This document shows positions 1-8,744 of a stretch of 64,000 nt of DNA, one piece after another. Location of the stretch: positions 372,001 to 436,000 of the forward strand of contig JACFMQ010000003.1 in assembly GCA_019455325.1 (NCBI GenBank), read 5' to 3'. Source of the stretch: Rhodocyclaceae bacterium (GTDB lineage: Bacteria; Pseudomonadota; Gammaproteobacteria; Burkholderiales; Rhodocyclaceae). How positions within the stretch are numbered: the stretch's first letter is position 1; the number at the start of each line of letters is the position of its first letter. Both the position numbers and the translations under genes were made by a program. The notes beneath the pieces are model-generated. The model was not told the DNA's origin, did no database searches, and was given only the letters and a program-made list of their open reading frames with translations.

Positions 1-897
1 CTCGATCGTCGAGCGGATCTCTTCGATCGCCTTCTCGATCTCGTCGTCGGAGAGATCGAGCTTGTACGACGGATTGCGGCCGAATTCGTCGAGCCGGGTG
101 GCCACTTCGTCGAGCGCCATGCCTTTCGTGGACACGGTGCTCTGCGCCGGTTCGACGTAGTTGTCCTCCCAGCGCACGGCGACCACCGACAGATTGTCGC
201 CGTAGGGGCCGCCGCGCTCCTCGGCCTCCTTCATCAGCGCCGGCACGGCCTGCATCGGGTCGGACCGATGCAGCGCCGCGGCGATCCGGTCCGGCGGCAG
301 CGGCCCCCAGAAACCGTCGGTGGTCAGCAGCAGGACGTCGCCGGTTTCCAGCGGCGTCTTCCGGGAAAGCTCGATCTCCGGCGGCTGCGGTCCGCCGAGG
401 CAGCTATACACCTTGTGGCGGTCGGGATGGCCGGCCATCTGCGCCTCGGTGATCGCGCCCTGGTCGGCCAGCGCCCGCACCCGCGAGTGGTCGCGCGTCT
501 GCGCCGCCAGCCGGCCGCCGCGCAGCAGGTACAGGCGCGAATCGCCGGCATGCGCCCAGTAGGCGATGTTGTCCTGGATCACGCAGGCGACGCAGGTGGT
601 GCGCGGCGAATCGTCGAGCCGGTGGGCGGCGGCGAAGCCGAGGATGGCGCGGTGCGCGTTGTTCATCTCCCGCTGCAGGAAGAGGAAGGGCTCGGCGAGC
701 GCCGGCTTCGCCGCGCGCTGGAAGGCTTCGGTCAGCGTCTGCGCGGCGATCTGCGCGGCGACCTCGCCGTAGTAATGGCCGCCCATGCCGTCGGCGACGA
801 CCATCAGCAGCGCGTCGCGCGAGTAGCAGTAGGCGATGCGGTCCTCGTTGTTGCGCCGCCGGCCCTGCCGGCTTTCCTGGTAGATGGTGAATTTCAT
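1..897 (-). CDS. PP2C-family Ser/Thr protein phosphatase (C-terminus cut by window edge)
   Basis: Read on the minus strand from ATG at 897, the frame stays open to the left edge, so the protein is at least 299 residues and incomplete. It begins MKFTIYQESRQGRRNNEDR and then shows PP2C landmarks: the metal-binding NNED near residue 16, VVADGMGGH near 32-40, the AGDSR block and the LLLTTDG block. These identify a metal-dependent phosphatase of the bacterial PP2C/Stp1 type, which would remove phosphate from Ser/Thr residues in the cytoplasm. Its start codon overlaps the stop of the kinase gene at 894-1850 by 4 bases (ATGA), so the two are translationally coupled and probably act as a reversible pair. 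Targets are not evident. Confidence 0.85.
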   Translation of the reverse strand, partial: MKFTIYQESRQGRRRNNEDRIAYCYSRDALLMVVADGMGGHYYGEVAAQIAAQTLTEAFQRAAKPALAEPFLFLQREMNNAHRAILGFAAAHRLDDSPRTTCVACVIQDNIAYWAHAGDSRLYLLRGGRLAAQTRDHSRVRALADQGAITEAQMAGHPDRHKVYSCLGGPQPPEIELSRKTPLETGDVLLLTTDGFWGPLPPDRIAAALHRSDPMQAVPALMKEAEERGGPYGDNLSVVAVRWEDNYVEPAQSTVSTKGMALDEVATRLDEFGRNPSYKLDLSDDEIEKAIEEIRSTIE

Positions 898-1850
898 CGG
901 TCAGCGCCTCCTTTCAGCTTGCCGACCAGTTGGCCGAACCACGATCGCGGCGCCGCGATCGTCGGCCGCGACAGCGGCGGCGGCGTCCCGGTCAGCGCCT
1001 TCTGCAGCGCGAAGACGCTCTGCGGACGATACAGGTGATCGAGGCGCAGGCACCAGTCGATCGTCTCCAGCAACTGGTCCGAGTACCTGCCCGCCCAGCG
1101 CGCCATGGCCGGCGCCATCTGGTCGCTCTCGCGGCGCAGGTCGGCGGCCGGCGGCGCGGCGAGCGCGATGCAGGCGTACATCGAGGCGCCGATGCTGTAG
1201 ATGTCGCTCCACGGGCCGAGGTGCTCGCGCTGGTAGTGCTCGGGCGAGGCGAAGCCGGGCGTGTACATCGGCTTCAGCATCGGCGTGTCACGCGCCAGCG
1301 TCTGCCGGGCGGCACCGAAGTCGATCAGCATCGGCGTGCCGTCGCCGCGCAGATAGATGTTCGACGGCTTCAGATCGAGATGCAGCAGCTTGTGCGCGTG
1401 CACCTCGCGCAGACCGTTCAGCACGCGCGTGAACACGTTGCGCAGGAAATTCTCGGAGACCGGCTTCTGCCGGCGCCGGATGTAATCCTGCAGGGTGCTG
1501 CCCTCCTCGTAGGCCATGACCATGTACACGGTCTCGTTGGCGCGGAAGAAGTTGAGCACGCGCACCACGTTCGGGTGCGACAGCCTGGCCAGCGCGCGCC
1601 CTTCCTCGAAGAAGCACTTCATGCCGTAGCGGAAGGCGCCGAGGTGCTCGGGCGCGATGTTCGGCGCGATCTCGCCTTCGCCGCGCAGCGCCAGGCTGTT
1701 CGGCAGGTACTCCTTGATCGCCACGCGCTGGCCGGCGTCGTCGGTCGCCAGGTACACGATCGAAAAACCGCCGAGCGACAACTGTCGCTCGATGCTGTAC
1801 TGGTCGATCCGGTATCCCTTGGGAAGCGCGTGGTTGGCTTGTTGCGCCAT
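894..1850 (-). CDS. Hanks-type serine/threonine protein kinase
   Basis: This 318-residue cytoplasmic kinase has a glycine-rich loop (LSLGGFSIVY, about 25-34), the VAIKE lysine (K46), a catalytic loop HLDLKPSN (157-164; an HLD variant of HRD) and DFG (177-179). The APE-equivalent is SPEH. No transmembrane segment or PASTA sensor follows, so the product is essentially a kinase domain with a short tail. The ATG at 1850 is chosen because the open frame upstream is only the antisense of yicC; no strong ribosome-binding site is visible. The gene overlaps the PP2C gene by 4 bases. Function as a kinase is secure by motif; the substrate is unknown. Confidence 0.85.
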   Translation of the reverse strand: MAQQANHALPKGYRIDQYSIERQLSLGGFSIVYLATDDAGQRVAIKEYLPNSLALRGEGEIAPNIAPEHLGAFRYGMKCFFEEGRALARLSHPNVVRVLNFFRANETVYMVMAYEEGSTLQDYIRRRQKPVSENFLRNVFTRVLNGLREVHAHKLLHLDLKPSNIYLRGDGTPMLIDFGAARQTLARDTPMLKPMYTPGFASPEHYQREHLGPWSDIYSIGASMYACIALAAPPAADLRRESDQMAPAMARWAGRYSDQLLETIDWCLRLDHLYRPQSVFALQKALTGTPPPLSRPTIAAPRSWFGQLVGKLKGGADR

Positions 1851-1955
1851 CTGGGTGGGGGCTATGATGTCGGCTCCCGGGCATTTTCGGGGTTTGGCCG
1901 GGGCGTGTAAAGCCGCGCCGGGCGCCGCTCCGCCCCTTCCCTTCGGTGACTTCCC

Positions 1956-2822
1956 ATGATTCAGAGCATGACCGGTTACGCGGCGAAGACCCGCGACCTC
2001 GAAGCGGGCTCGCTGAGCCTGGAACTGAAAAGCGTCAATTCGCGCTTTCTCGACATCCATTTCCGCGTCTGCGAGGAGCTGCGCCAGACCGAACCGGCGC
2101 TGCGCGAGGCGATCGCCGCCCGCGTCGGCCGCGGCAAGGTCGAGTGCCGCGTCTATTTCATGGCCGCGACCCGCGCGGCGCGCCAGCCGGAGCTGAACGA
2201 GGCGCTGCTGGCGCAGCTCGCCGCGCTCGACCGCCGCGTCCGCGACGCGCTGCCCGACGCGCGGCCGCTCGGCGTCGGCGAGCTGCTGCGCTGGCCGGGC
2301 ATCCTCGGCGACGACGCGCCCGACCAGGAGGCGCTGGTCGCCGCCGTCCTCGACACCGCGCGCGCGGCGCTCGACGACTTCGTCGCCAGCCGCGCGCGCG
2401 AGGGCGACAAGCTGCGCGCCGTGATCCTCGAACGCGTCGCCCGCATGCGCGAACGGGTGGCCGCGGTGGCGCCGCACATCCCGGCGGCGCAGGCGGCGTT
2501 CCAGGAAAAGCTCAAGCAGCGCCTGGTCGACGCCATCGGCAGCGCCGACGACGAGCGCATCCGCCAGGAGGTCGTCGTCTTCGCCGCGCGCATCGACGTC
2601 GCCGAGGAACTGGCGCGACTGGCGACGCACCTCGACGAGGTCGAGCGCGTGCTGAAACAGGGCGGCGCCGCCGGCAAGCGGCTCGACTTCCTGATGCAGG
2701 AACTCAACCGCGAGGCGAACACGCTCGGCTCGAAGTCGGTGGTCGGCGAGGTCTCGCAGACGGCGATGGAGCTGAAGCTGCTGATCGAGCAGATGCGGGA
2801 GCAGGTGCAGAATCTGGAGTGA
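1956..2822 (+). CDS. yicC: YicC/YloC family endoribonuclease
   Basis: The 288-residue protein starts MIQSMTGYA, the invariant N-terminus of the YicC/YloC family, and ends with the usual C-terminal block (FLMQELNREANTLGSKS, then ELKLLIEQMREQVQNLE). The length equals the family norm. Family members are cytoplasmic endoribonucleases implicated in RNA turnover and stationary-phase survival. It is divergent from the kinase/phosphatase pair and convergent with the LuxR-type gene. In related bacteria yicC often sits near gmk and rpoZ; here those lie about 35 kb away, with the catabolic and amine dehydrogenase islands between them. Confidence 0.93.
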   Translation: MIQSMTGYAAKTRDLEAGSLSLELKSVNSRFLDIHFRVCEELRQTEPALREAIAARVGRGKVECRVYFMAATRAARQPELNEALLAQLAALDRRVRDALPDARPLGVGELLRWPGILGDDAPDQEALVAAVLDTARAALDDFVASRAREGDKLRAVILERVARMRERVAAVAPHIPAAQAAFQEKLKQRLVDAIGSADDERIRQEVVVFAARIDVAEELARLATHLDEVERVLKQGGAAGKRLDFLMQELNREANTLGSKSVVGEVSQTAMELKLLIEQMREQVQNLE

Positions 2823-2858
2823 GGTTCCCCGGCGCTTCCGGCGCGGATTCGGCCTTCC

Positions 2859-5561
2859 TCAGATCAAACCGCTCTCCAGAGCACGGGCGACGGCCTGCGT
2901 CCGGCTGCGGATTCCCAGCTTGCCGTAGATCCGGCGCAGATGCGTCTCGACGGTGTTCTCCGTGACGAAAAGCTTGCGCGCAAGCTCCTTGTTCGAATGT
3001 CCCTCCGCCAGCAGCCGAAGGATCTGGACCTCTCTCTGGCTCAGGCGGGAATCGCTCTCGGCCTGGGCAGGCTTCGACGGCAAGGGGGTGCTCTTCACCG
3101 CAGTCCTGAGGATGGCCTGCAGATAGGCCGGTGAGACACCGGTCTTGCGCGCCGCGAGCGCATCGAGCAGGACGGGAAGGTGCCAGGGCTCGTCGGCGAA
3201 GACCCGGATCATGCCGCCCGCCTGGGCGTTCGACAGCGCGCGTTCGAGCGTTTCGAGCGCCTGCGGCCGCCGGCGCGCCACCTCGAACGCCTGCGCCAGC
3301 AGGCACCGCAGCCTGGCGGCCCGACGCTGGCGGTTGTGCGCGCTGGCCTCGCCGATGGCCTCCTGCAGGCGGGGAATGATGGAGCCCAGCGCGCCCTCGA
3401 CGATCGCCTGGCGGGCCTGCGCGACGAGCAGGTCGTCGAGGCCTTCCGCGTAGGTCGACAGGCCCGCGAAGGGCGCCCAGATGGTTTCGTCCGTGAGCAG
3501 CGGCATCAGCCGGTGCGCCGCCGCGATATCGCCGGCGAGCAGCGCCAGCCGATGCTTGTCGAGGCGCGACGCCGCCGCCAGCCGGGGAATGGAACGCACG
3601 TCGCCGAGGTCGAGGAGGCTGTCCAGCGTGCACAGGGCCTTGTCGTGCTGCCCGCGCTGCGCCTGGATGCGGGCGAGCACCCGGTAGGCGACGATGATGT
3701 GGTCGGGCAGGCAGCCTTCGCGGATCACCGGGAAATAGTCGATCAGCAAGGCTTCCGCGGCGTCGATGTCGTCCATCTCGTAGAGCGTCTCGGCAAGATG
3801 CGCGGCGACGATCGCCGTCGACGTGGTGTAGCGATGGCCGCCGCCGATCATGCCCGCGAGGCTGTCCCCGAAGCGGATGCGCGCGGCGTTGGCCTGGCCC
3901 TGCAGCAGGCTGATCGCGCCCTGGAAAGAGACGCTGTAGTTCAGCGCGTGAATGGCGCCGATCGGCTCCAGATAGTGTTTCGCCGCAGCGATCTCCTGCT
4001 GGGCGAGAACGTCGCGCCCGCGGGCGATGTGCGCGTACGCGAGGGCGTTGTGCGTGAGCCCGGCGACGTAAGGGGGAACGTTCGCCAGGCTGGTTCGCGC
4101 CGCCTCGGCGATGGTGAAGGCCTGCGCGATGCGGTCGGCCCAGGCGCACAGCATGATCCTCAGCGCGACCAGTTCGGCGGAGATCACCGCGTCGGCCAGC
4201 GCCGATTCCGGAAGGAGGTCGACGAGCCGGTTGGCGTCGCCGTAGCGGTGCAGGAAGGTGGTTGCGTAGGCGCCGGCGATCAGCAGGCAGGGATGGTCGG
4301 CGAGCGTCTCGTCCGGGATGGCCGCGACCCACCGGGCGACCGTGTCGAACTGGCCGATCCAAACCAGGTCCGTCGCCCGGGTGGCCATGATCTGCGCGGC
4401 CAGCCGGCGGTCGCCGGCGGCCAGGGCATAGGGGATGGCGGGGGAAGGTCTGTCATGTTCCGCGAGCCAGCGCGCGGCATTCAGTTGCAGCGCCGTGACG
4501 CGCTCGGCGGTGATGTCCGACAGGCGCAGTTGCCCCTGCAGAAAGTCGCGGAAGAGCGGATGGTAGCGGTACCAGGGGCCGTCGTTGTCGATGCGCTGCA
4601 GGAAGAGGTTGTCGCGCTCCGTCTGCAGCAGGAGCGCGTGGCTGTCCGCGACGCCCAGCGTGGCGTCGCACATGGCGGGCGAGAAGGTGTCGAACAGGCT
4701 GGTCTCGAGCAGGAGGCGGCATTGCCGGGCCGGCAGGCGGGCGAGCACGTCTTCGGCGAGATAGTCGGCGATGCTCTGGGACGAACTGGCCAGCCCGGCG
4801 AGCAAGGCCGCGGCATCGGCTCTTCCGGTCAGCGCCGCGGCGGCGAGCTGGAGCGCCGCCGGCCAGCCGTCGGTGCGCTTCTGCAGGGTCTCCAGCTCGC
4901 CGTCGTTGAGCGAGCAGGCGAGCCGCCCGGAGATGTAGCAGCGCGCCTCTTCCTGGTTGAACTTGAGATGGTCGGCGTTGATTTCGAGCAGCCGGCCGCT
5001 CACGCGCAGGCGGCCCAGCGGCAGTTCGGGCTTCTGGCGCGAGCCGAGGACGAGGCGCTGGCCCGGCGACAGGGAGGCGACCAGTTCGCCGACGGCCGCC
5101 ATCACCTTGTCGGAAGTGATCTCCTCGAATTCGTCCACGAACAGCGCGAACGGCGTTTCGGTCAGGCTGATCAGTTCGAGCAGTTGATGCAGGCGCGCGC
5201 TGGAGGCGGCCGCCGCGCTTTCCAGGCCGCCGCTGGGCATCGCCGGAACGCCGAGGTCGGCGAACACGCTGCCGAGCGCCGCCCACAGATAGAAGGTGAA
5301 GCGGCCGAGATCGTTGTCCGATGCGTCGACCGTGAGCCAGCCCGTGGTGCTGCCGGCGGCCTGCATCTGGCAATGGAGCTGGCTCAGGGTGGTGGTCTTG
5401 CCGTAGCCGGCCGGCCCCGTGACCAGCACCAGGTTGGCCGTCGACCGGTTGACGAGGTCGGCGATCGCGCTCCGCTCCACCTTTCCCGACGCGTCGTAGG
5501 AAGGGCGCAGCTTGCGTGCGTTGATGCGGACGCCGGAAGGATGGATCGTTTGATCGGGCAT
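2859..5561 (-). CDS. MalT/AlkS-type LuxR-family ATP-binding transcriptional activator (LAL/STAND)
   Basis: This 900-residue regulator has a P-loop (GPAGYGKTT, about 49-57) followed by an NB-ARC-like ATPase with a DEFEE-type Walker B. A long alpha-helical TPR-like middle follows, and a C-terminal LuxR helix-turn-helix (LSQREVQILRLLAEGHSNKE, about 838 onward, ending at the last residue). This is the architecture of MalT and of AlkS, the activator of alkane degradation genes in Pseudomonas. Such proteins bind an inducer and ATP, oligomerise and activate sigma-70 promoters. Placed divergently from the acyl-CoA operon with 259 bases between, it is the likely activator of that operon. The inducer is unknown. 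Confidence 0.88.
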   Translation of the reverse strand: MPDQTIHPSGVRINARKLRPSYDASGKVERSAIADLVNRSTANLVLVTGPAGYGKTTTLSQLHCQMQAAGSTTGWLTVDASDNDLGRFTFYLWAALGSVFADLGVPAMPSGGLESAAAASSARLHQLLELISLTETPFALFVDEFEEITSDKVMAAVGELVASLSPGQRLVLGSRQKPELPLGRLRVSGRLLEINADHLKFNQEEARCYISGRLACSLNDGELETLQKRTDGWPAALQLAAAALTGRADAAALLAGLASSSQSIADYLAEDVLARLPARQCRLLLETSLFDTFSPAMCDATLGVADSHALLLQTERDNLFLQRIDNDGPWYRYHPLFRDFLQGQLRLSDITAERVTALQLNAARWLAEHDRPSPAIPYALAAGDRRLAAQIMATRATDLVWIGQFDTVARWVAAIPDETLADHPCLLIAGAYATTFLHRYGDANRLVDLLPESALADAVISAELVALRIMLCAWADRIAQAFTIAEAARTSLANVPPYVAGLTHNALAYAHIARGRDVLAQQEIAAAKHYLEPIGAIHALNYSVSFQGAISLLQGQANAARIRFGDSLAGMIGGGHRYTTSTAIVAAHLAETLYEMDDIDAAEALLIDYFPVIREGCLPDHIIVAYRVLARIQAQRGQHDKALCTLDSLLDLGDVRSIPRLAAASRLDKHRLALLAGDIAAAHRLMPLLTDETIWAPFAGLSTYAEGLDDLLVAQARQAIVEGALGSIIPRLQEAIGEASAHNRQRRAARLRCLLAQAFEVARRRPQALETLERALSNAQAGGMIRVFADEPWHLPVLLDALAARKTGVSPAYLQAILRTAVKSTPLPSKPAQAESDSRLSQREVQILRLLAEGHSNKELARKLFVTENTVETHLRRIYGKLGIRSRTQAVARALESGLI

Positions 5562-5820
5562 GTAACGGACGATGTCGGGCAGGCAGAAGGCTCCGTGATT
5601 TTTTCAGTATGAAGAGAAAAATCTGCCAAGGAAACAGGGCCGCAGCGCCGATGCCGGGCCGACGGCGCGATCATGCAGCGCAGCAGGTGTCACGGATTTC
5701 CGGTACGGCGGATCGCGGCCAGGCTCGCGGGTTTACGCGATTTGATCGGTCCATCGGGACATAGAGAATTTCTTCGCGCAGAGGCCGTGTCGGCCCTGGA
5801 TGCCAAACGGAGACATTCCC
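5562..5820. promoter_or_regulatory. Divergent promoter region between the LuxR-type gene and the acyl-CoA operon
   Basis: This 259-base gap holds the start regions of two divergent units. It contains an AT-richer patch near 5596-5630 (including a T-run and an AAGAGAAAAAT stretch) that contrasts with the GC-rich surroundings. A ribosome-binding site (GGAGAC) lies just before the ATG at 5821. No clear inverted repeat for the regulator was recognised. That the LuxR-type protein acts here is inferred from arrangement only. Confidence 0.4.
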
Positions 5821-7077
5821 ATGAACGACCGGAGTCAGATTCCCTCGGCGGCGAAGCTGGGGCCGCTCGGCGCCGAGCCGCCGCTTTCCGAGACCGCCGC
5901 GATGATCCTGGAGAGCCTCGAGCGCTACGCGGCGGAGGTGATGCGCCCCGTCGGCGCGGCGCTCGACCGGATGACACCCGACGCGGTGATCGCGCCCGAT
6001 TCGCCCTACTGGGAAGCGCGGCGCAAGTTCGTGGCGCTGGGCTTCGGGGTGGAAGCCCTGCTCGGCTTCCCGCCCGAAGAGCGCGGCAAGATGATGTGCC
6101 TGCTGTTCGAAACCCTGGGCTGGGGCGATTCGGGGCTGGCCATTTCGTTCGGCGCCGGCATGCTGCCGCAGTACATGTGCGCGCTGCTCGGCCGCGACGA
6201 CCTGTTCCGGCAGTACCCGGACGCCACGCTCGGCTGCTGGGGCATCACCGAGCCCGACCACGGCTCCGACTCGCTCGACCCGAACCGGACGATCTTCCAT
6301 CCGCAGGGCCAGTACGGCCGCCCCAACTGCGTGGCGCGCCTCGACGGCGACGAAGTGGTGATCGACGGCCAGAAGTCGGCCTGGGTGTCCAACGGCACCA
6401 TCGCCGAAGTCTGCGTGCTGTATTGCGCGACCGACACCGGTGCCGGCTTCGATGCCCAGCGCGGCTGCGTGGTGATCGTGCCGATGGATGCGCCCGGCGT
6501 CTCGCGCGGCAAGCCGCTGGACAAGCTCGGGCAGCGCGCGCTGAACCAGGGCGAGATCTACTTCGACGGCGTGCGCGTGCCGCGCAGCCACCTGCTGGCG
6601 GGGCCGGACGAATTCCAGGAGGCGGTGCGCATCATCCATACCGCCGCCAACGGCCTGATGGGCGCGACCTTCACCGGCGTCGCGCGCGCGGCCTACGAAC
6701 TGGCCCTCGATTACGCCCACGAGCGCAGGCAGGGCGGCGTGCCGATCATCCGCCACCAGTCGGTGGCGCAGCGCCTGTTCCACATGTTCCGCAAGGTGGA
6801 AGGCGCGCGGGCGCTGACCAACCGCGTCGTGCATTTCAACTTCATCTCGCCGAAACCTGCGCTGCACGCGGCGATGACCGCCAAGGTCACCGGCACGCAG
6901 ACCGCCTTCGAGGTGGCGAGCGAGGCGCTGCAGATCTTCGGCGGCAACGGCCTCAGCCGCGAGTATCCGGTCGAAAAACTGCTGCGCGACGCCCGCGCCT
7001 CGCTGATCGAGGACGGCTGCAACGAGATTCTTTCGATCAAGGGCGGCTACGCCCTGATCGACCCGGACCGCCTCTGA
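5821..7077 (+). CDS. Acyl-CoA dehydrogenase family protein
   Basis: This 418-residue flavoprotein of the ACAD superfamily would oxidise an acyl-CoA to the 2,3-enoyl-CoA and pass electrons to ETF. Visible marks are the CWGITEPDHGSDS flavin/substrate block, GQKSAWVSNG, and a C-terminal EALQIFGGNGLSREYPVEKL with ARASLIEDG, which aligns the catalytic glutamate region of the family. An in-frame ATG exists at 5800, but GGAGAC immediately precedes 5821, which favours that start. Its stop overlaps the start of the ligase (TGATG), so the two are coupled. The family is secure; chain or ring specificity cannot be read. Confidence 0.88.
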   Translation: MNDRSQIPSAAKLGPLGAEPPLSETAAMILESLERYAAEVMRPVGAALDRMTPDAVIAPDSPYWEARRKFVALGFGVEALLGFPPEERGKMMCLLFETLGWGDSGLAISFGAGMLPQYMCALLGRDDLFRQYPDATLGCWGITEPDHGSDSLDPNRTIFHPQGQYGRPNCVARLDGDEVVIDGQKSAWVSNGTIAEVCVLYCATDTGAGFDAQRGCVVIVPMDAPGVSRGKPLDKLGQRALNQGEIYFDGVRVPRSHLLAGPDEFQEAVRIIHTAANGLMGATFTGVARAAYELALDYAHERRQGGVPIIRHQSVAQRLFHMFRKVEGARALTNRVVHFNFISPKPALHAAMTAKVTGTQTAFEVASEALQIFGGNGLSREYPVEKLLRDARASLIEDGCNEILSIKGGYALIDPDRL

Positions 7078-8711
7078 TGGATCGCCCGCTCATGCGCGAA
7101 AGAGACGAACAGATTCTCGCCAACCTCGTCGCCAACCGGGCCGAGCGCCAGCCTGACCTGGAAGTGCTGACCTTCGAGCATCCGGGCTGCGCCGACGAGG
7201 TGCGCACCTACCGCCAGTTGTGGGACAACGGCCGGCGCATCGCCGCGGCGCTGAACGCCGGCCGGGTGGCGCGGGGTGGCCATTTCGCGCTGCTCATGCA
7301 GAACCACCCCGAGTTCGTCGATGCCATGGTCGGCGCCTCGATCAGCGGCGCGGTCTTCGTCCCCATCGACCCGCGCACGCGCGGCGACAAGCTGGTCTAC
7401 ATGCTGCGCCATTCGGGCTGCCGGGGCGTGATCTGCGCGGATTACGCGCTCGACGAGCTGGCGGCCGTGCGCGGCCGCCTGCCCGAGCTCGAATGGATCT
7501 GGGTGCTCGAGAGCGGCGCGCGCACCGCCAGGCCGCTCGACGGCTACGCCGGCGTGCGCCGGCTCGGCGACATCCTCGCCGGCCCGGTGCCCGAGGTCGA
7601 GATCGTCTCCGACGACCCTGCCAAGCCCATGGAGATCATGTACACCTCGGGCACCACCGGCGACCCCAAGGGCGTGGTGATCCGCCACGCGCGCTTCGCC
7701 GCGGTCGGCAACTGGCACGGCCTGCTCGGCTACGCGCCCGAGGACCGTCCCTACACCGGGCTGTCGCTGACCCACGGCAACGCGCAACTGGTGACGCTGT
7801 CGTGCACCCTCAAGCTCGGCATGCGGGCGGTGATCAGCCGCCGCTTCTCGAAGTCGCGGCTGTGGGACGTCGCACGCAAGTACGGCTGCACCACCTTCAC
7901 CCTGCTCGGCGGCATGACCACCGCCATCTACAGCGAACCGGCGCGGCCGGACGATGCCGACAACCCGGTGCGCTTCGTCATCAGCGCCGGCATGCCGGCG
8001 GCGATCTGGCAGGACTTCGAGCGCCGCTTCGGCGTCGACATCCTCGAGTTCTACGCCGCCGTCGAAGGCGGACTGAGCATCAAGCCGATCGGCCAGGGCC
8101 CGGTCGGCAGCGTCGGCAAGCCGCCGCCGGCGCTGCAGATGCGCATCGTCGACGAGTACGGCCAGGACGTCGAACCCGGCCAGCGCGGCGAAATCATCTT
8201 CCGGCCGGCCGACGGTTCGGCGCCGGCCGTCGACTACCTGCACAACCCGGAAGCCTCCACCGCGAAGACGCGCGGCGGCTGGCTGCGCATGGGCGACATC
8301 GGCCATGTGGACGAGGCGGGCTGGCTGTTCTTCGATTTCCGCATGGGCGGCGCGATCCGCCACAACGGCGACTTCGTCGATCCGGCGGCGATCGAGAAGA
8401 CGCTCGCCGAAAGCCCGATGGTCTCGGACGTGTTCGTGTACGGCATCGACGCCGCCTCCGGCGCGCCCGGCGAAAAGGACGTGGTCGCCGCGATCGTGCC
8501 CGAGCCGTCGGTCGCCTTCGACGCGCAGACGCTGTTCCGCCTGTGCCGCGAACGCCTGGAAAGCAGCAGCGTGCCGGCCTACCTGCAGGTGGTTGCCGAG
8601 ATTCCCAAGACAGCCTCCGAGAAGCCCCAGGAACGCTTCCTCAAGGCAGCCTTCAACGGCCCGGACGCCCAAATCCACACGGAGCGCCGCGCCGGCGCGA
8701 TGGCCGGCTGA
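7077..8711 (+). CDS. AMP-dependent acyl-CoA ligase (CaiC/FadD-like)
   Basis: This 544-residue adenylate-forming enzyme has the AMP-binding P-loop IMYTSGTTGDPKG, the FYAAVEGG block (A5-like), GDIGHVDEAGWLFFDFR (A7/A8) and a C-terminal EIPKTASEKPQERFLK that carries the catalytic lysine region. It would activate a carboxylic acid with ATP and CoA in the cytoplasm. The hinge reads FRMGGAIRHNGDFVDP, closer to the CaiC-like (crotonobetaine/carnitine or aryl/terpenoid acid) group than to classic FadD. It is coupled to the acyl-CoA dehydrogenase by an overlapping TGATG. The substrate is probably the carboxylate handled by the following enzymes and the envelope proteins, but this is inference. Confidence 0.87.
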   Translation: MDRPLMRERDEQILANLVANRAERQPDLEVLTFEHPGCADEVRTYRQLWDNGRRIAAALNAGRVARGGHFALLMQNHPEFVDAMVGASISGAVFVPIDPRTRGDKLVYMLRHSGCRGVICADYALDELAAVRGRLPELEWIWVLESGARTARPLDGYAGVRRLGDILAGPVPEVEIVSDDPAKPMEIMYTSGTTGDPKGVVIRHARFAAVGNWHGLLGYAPEDRPYTGLSLTHGNAQLVTLSCTLKLGMRAVISRRFSKSRLWDVARKYGCTTFTLLGGMTTAIYSEPARPDDADNPVRFVISAGMPAAIWQDFERRFGVDILEFYAAVEGGLSIKPIGQGPVGSVGKPPPALQMRIVDEYGQDVEPGQRGEIIFRPADGSAPAVDYLHNPEASTAKTRGGWLRMGDIGHVDEAGWLFFDFRMGGAIRHNGDFVDPAAIEKTLAESPMVSDVFVYGIDAASGAPGEKDVVAAIVPEPSVAFDAQTLFRLCRERLESSSVPAYLQVVAEIPKTASEKPQERFLKAAFNGPDAQIHTERRAGAMAG

Positions 8712-8744
8712 GCCGCCGGACCCGATACCAAAAAGGAGACAGCA

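Noticed and set aside
894..2630. Long minus-strand reading frame of 578 codons containing the kinase
   Set aside because: The part beyond 1850 is the antisense of yicC and has low-complexity, arginine-rich composition; the kinase domain begins properly at 1850.
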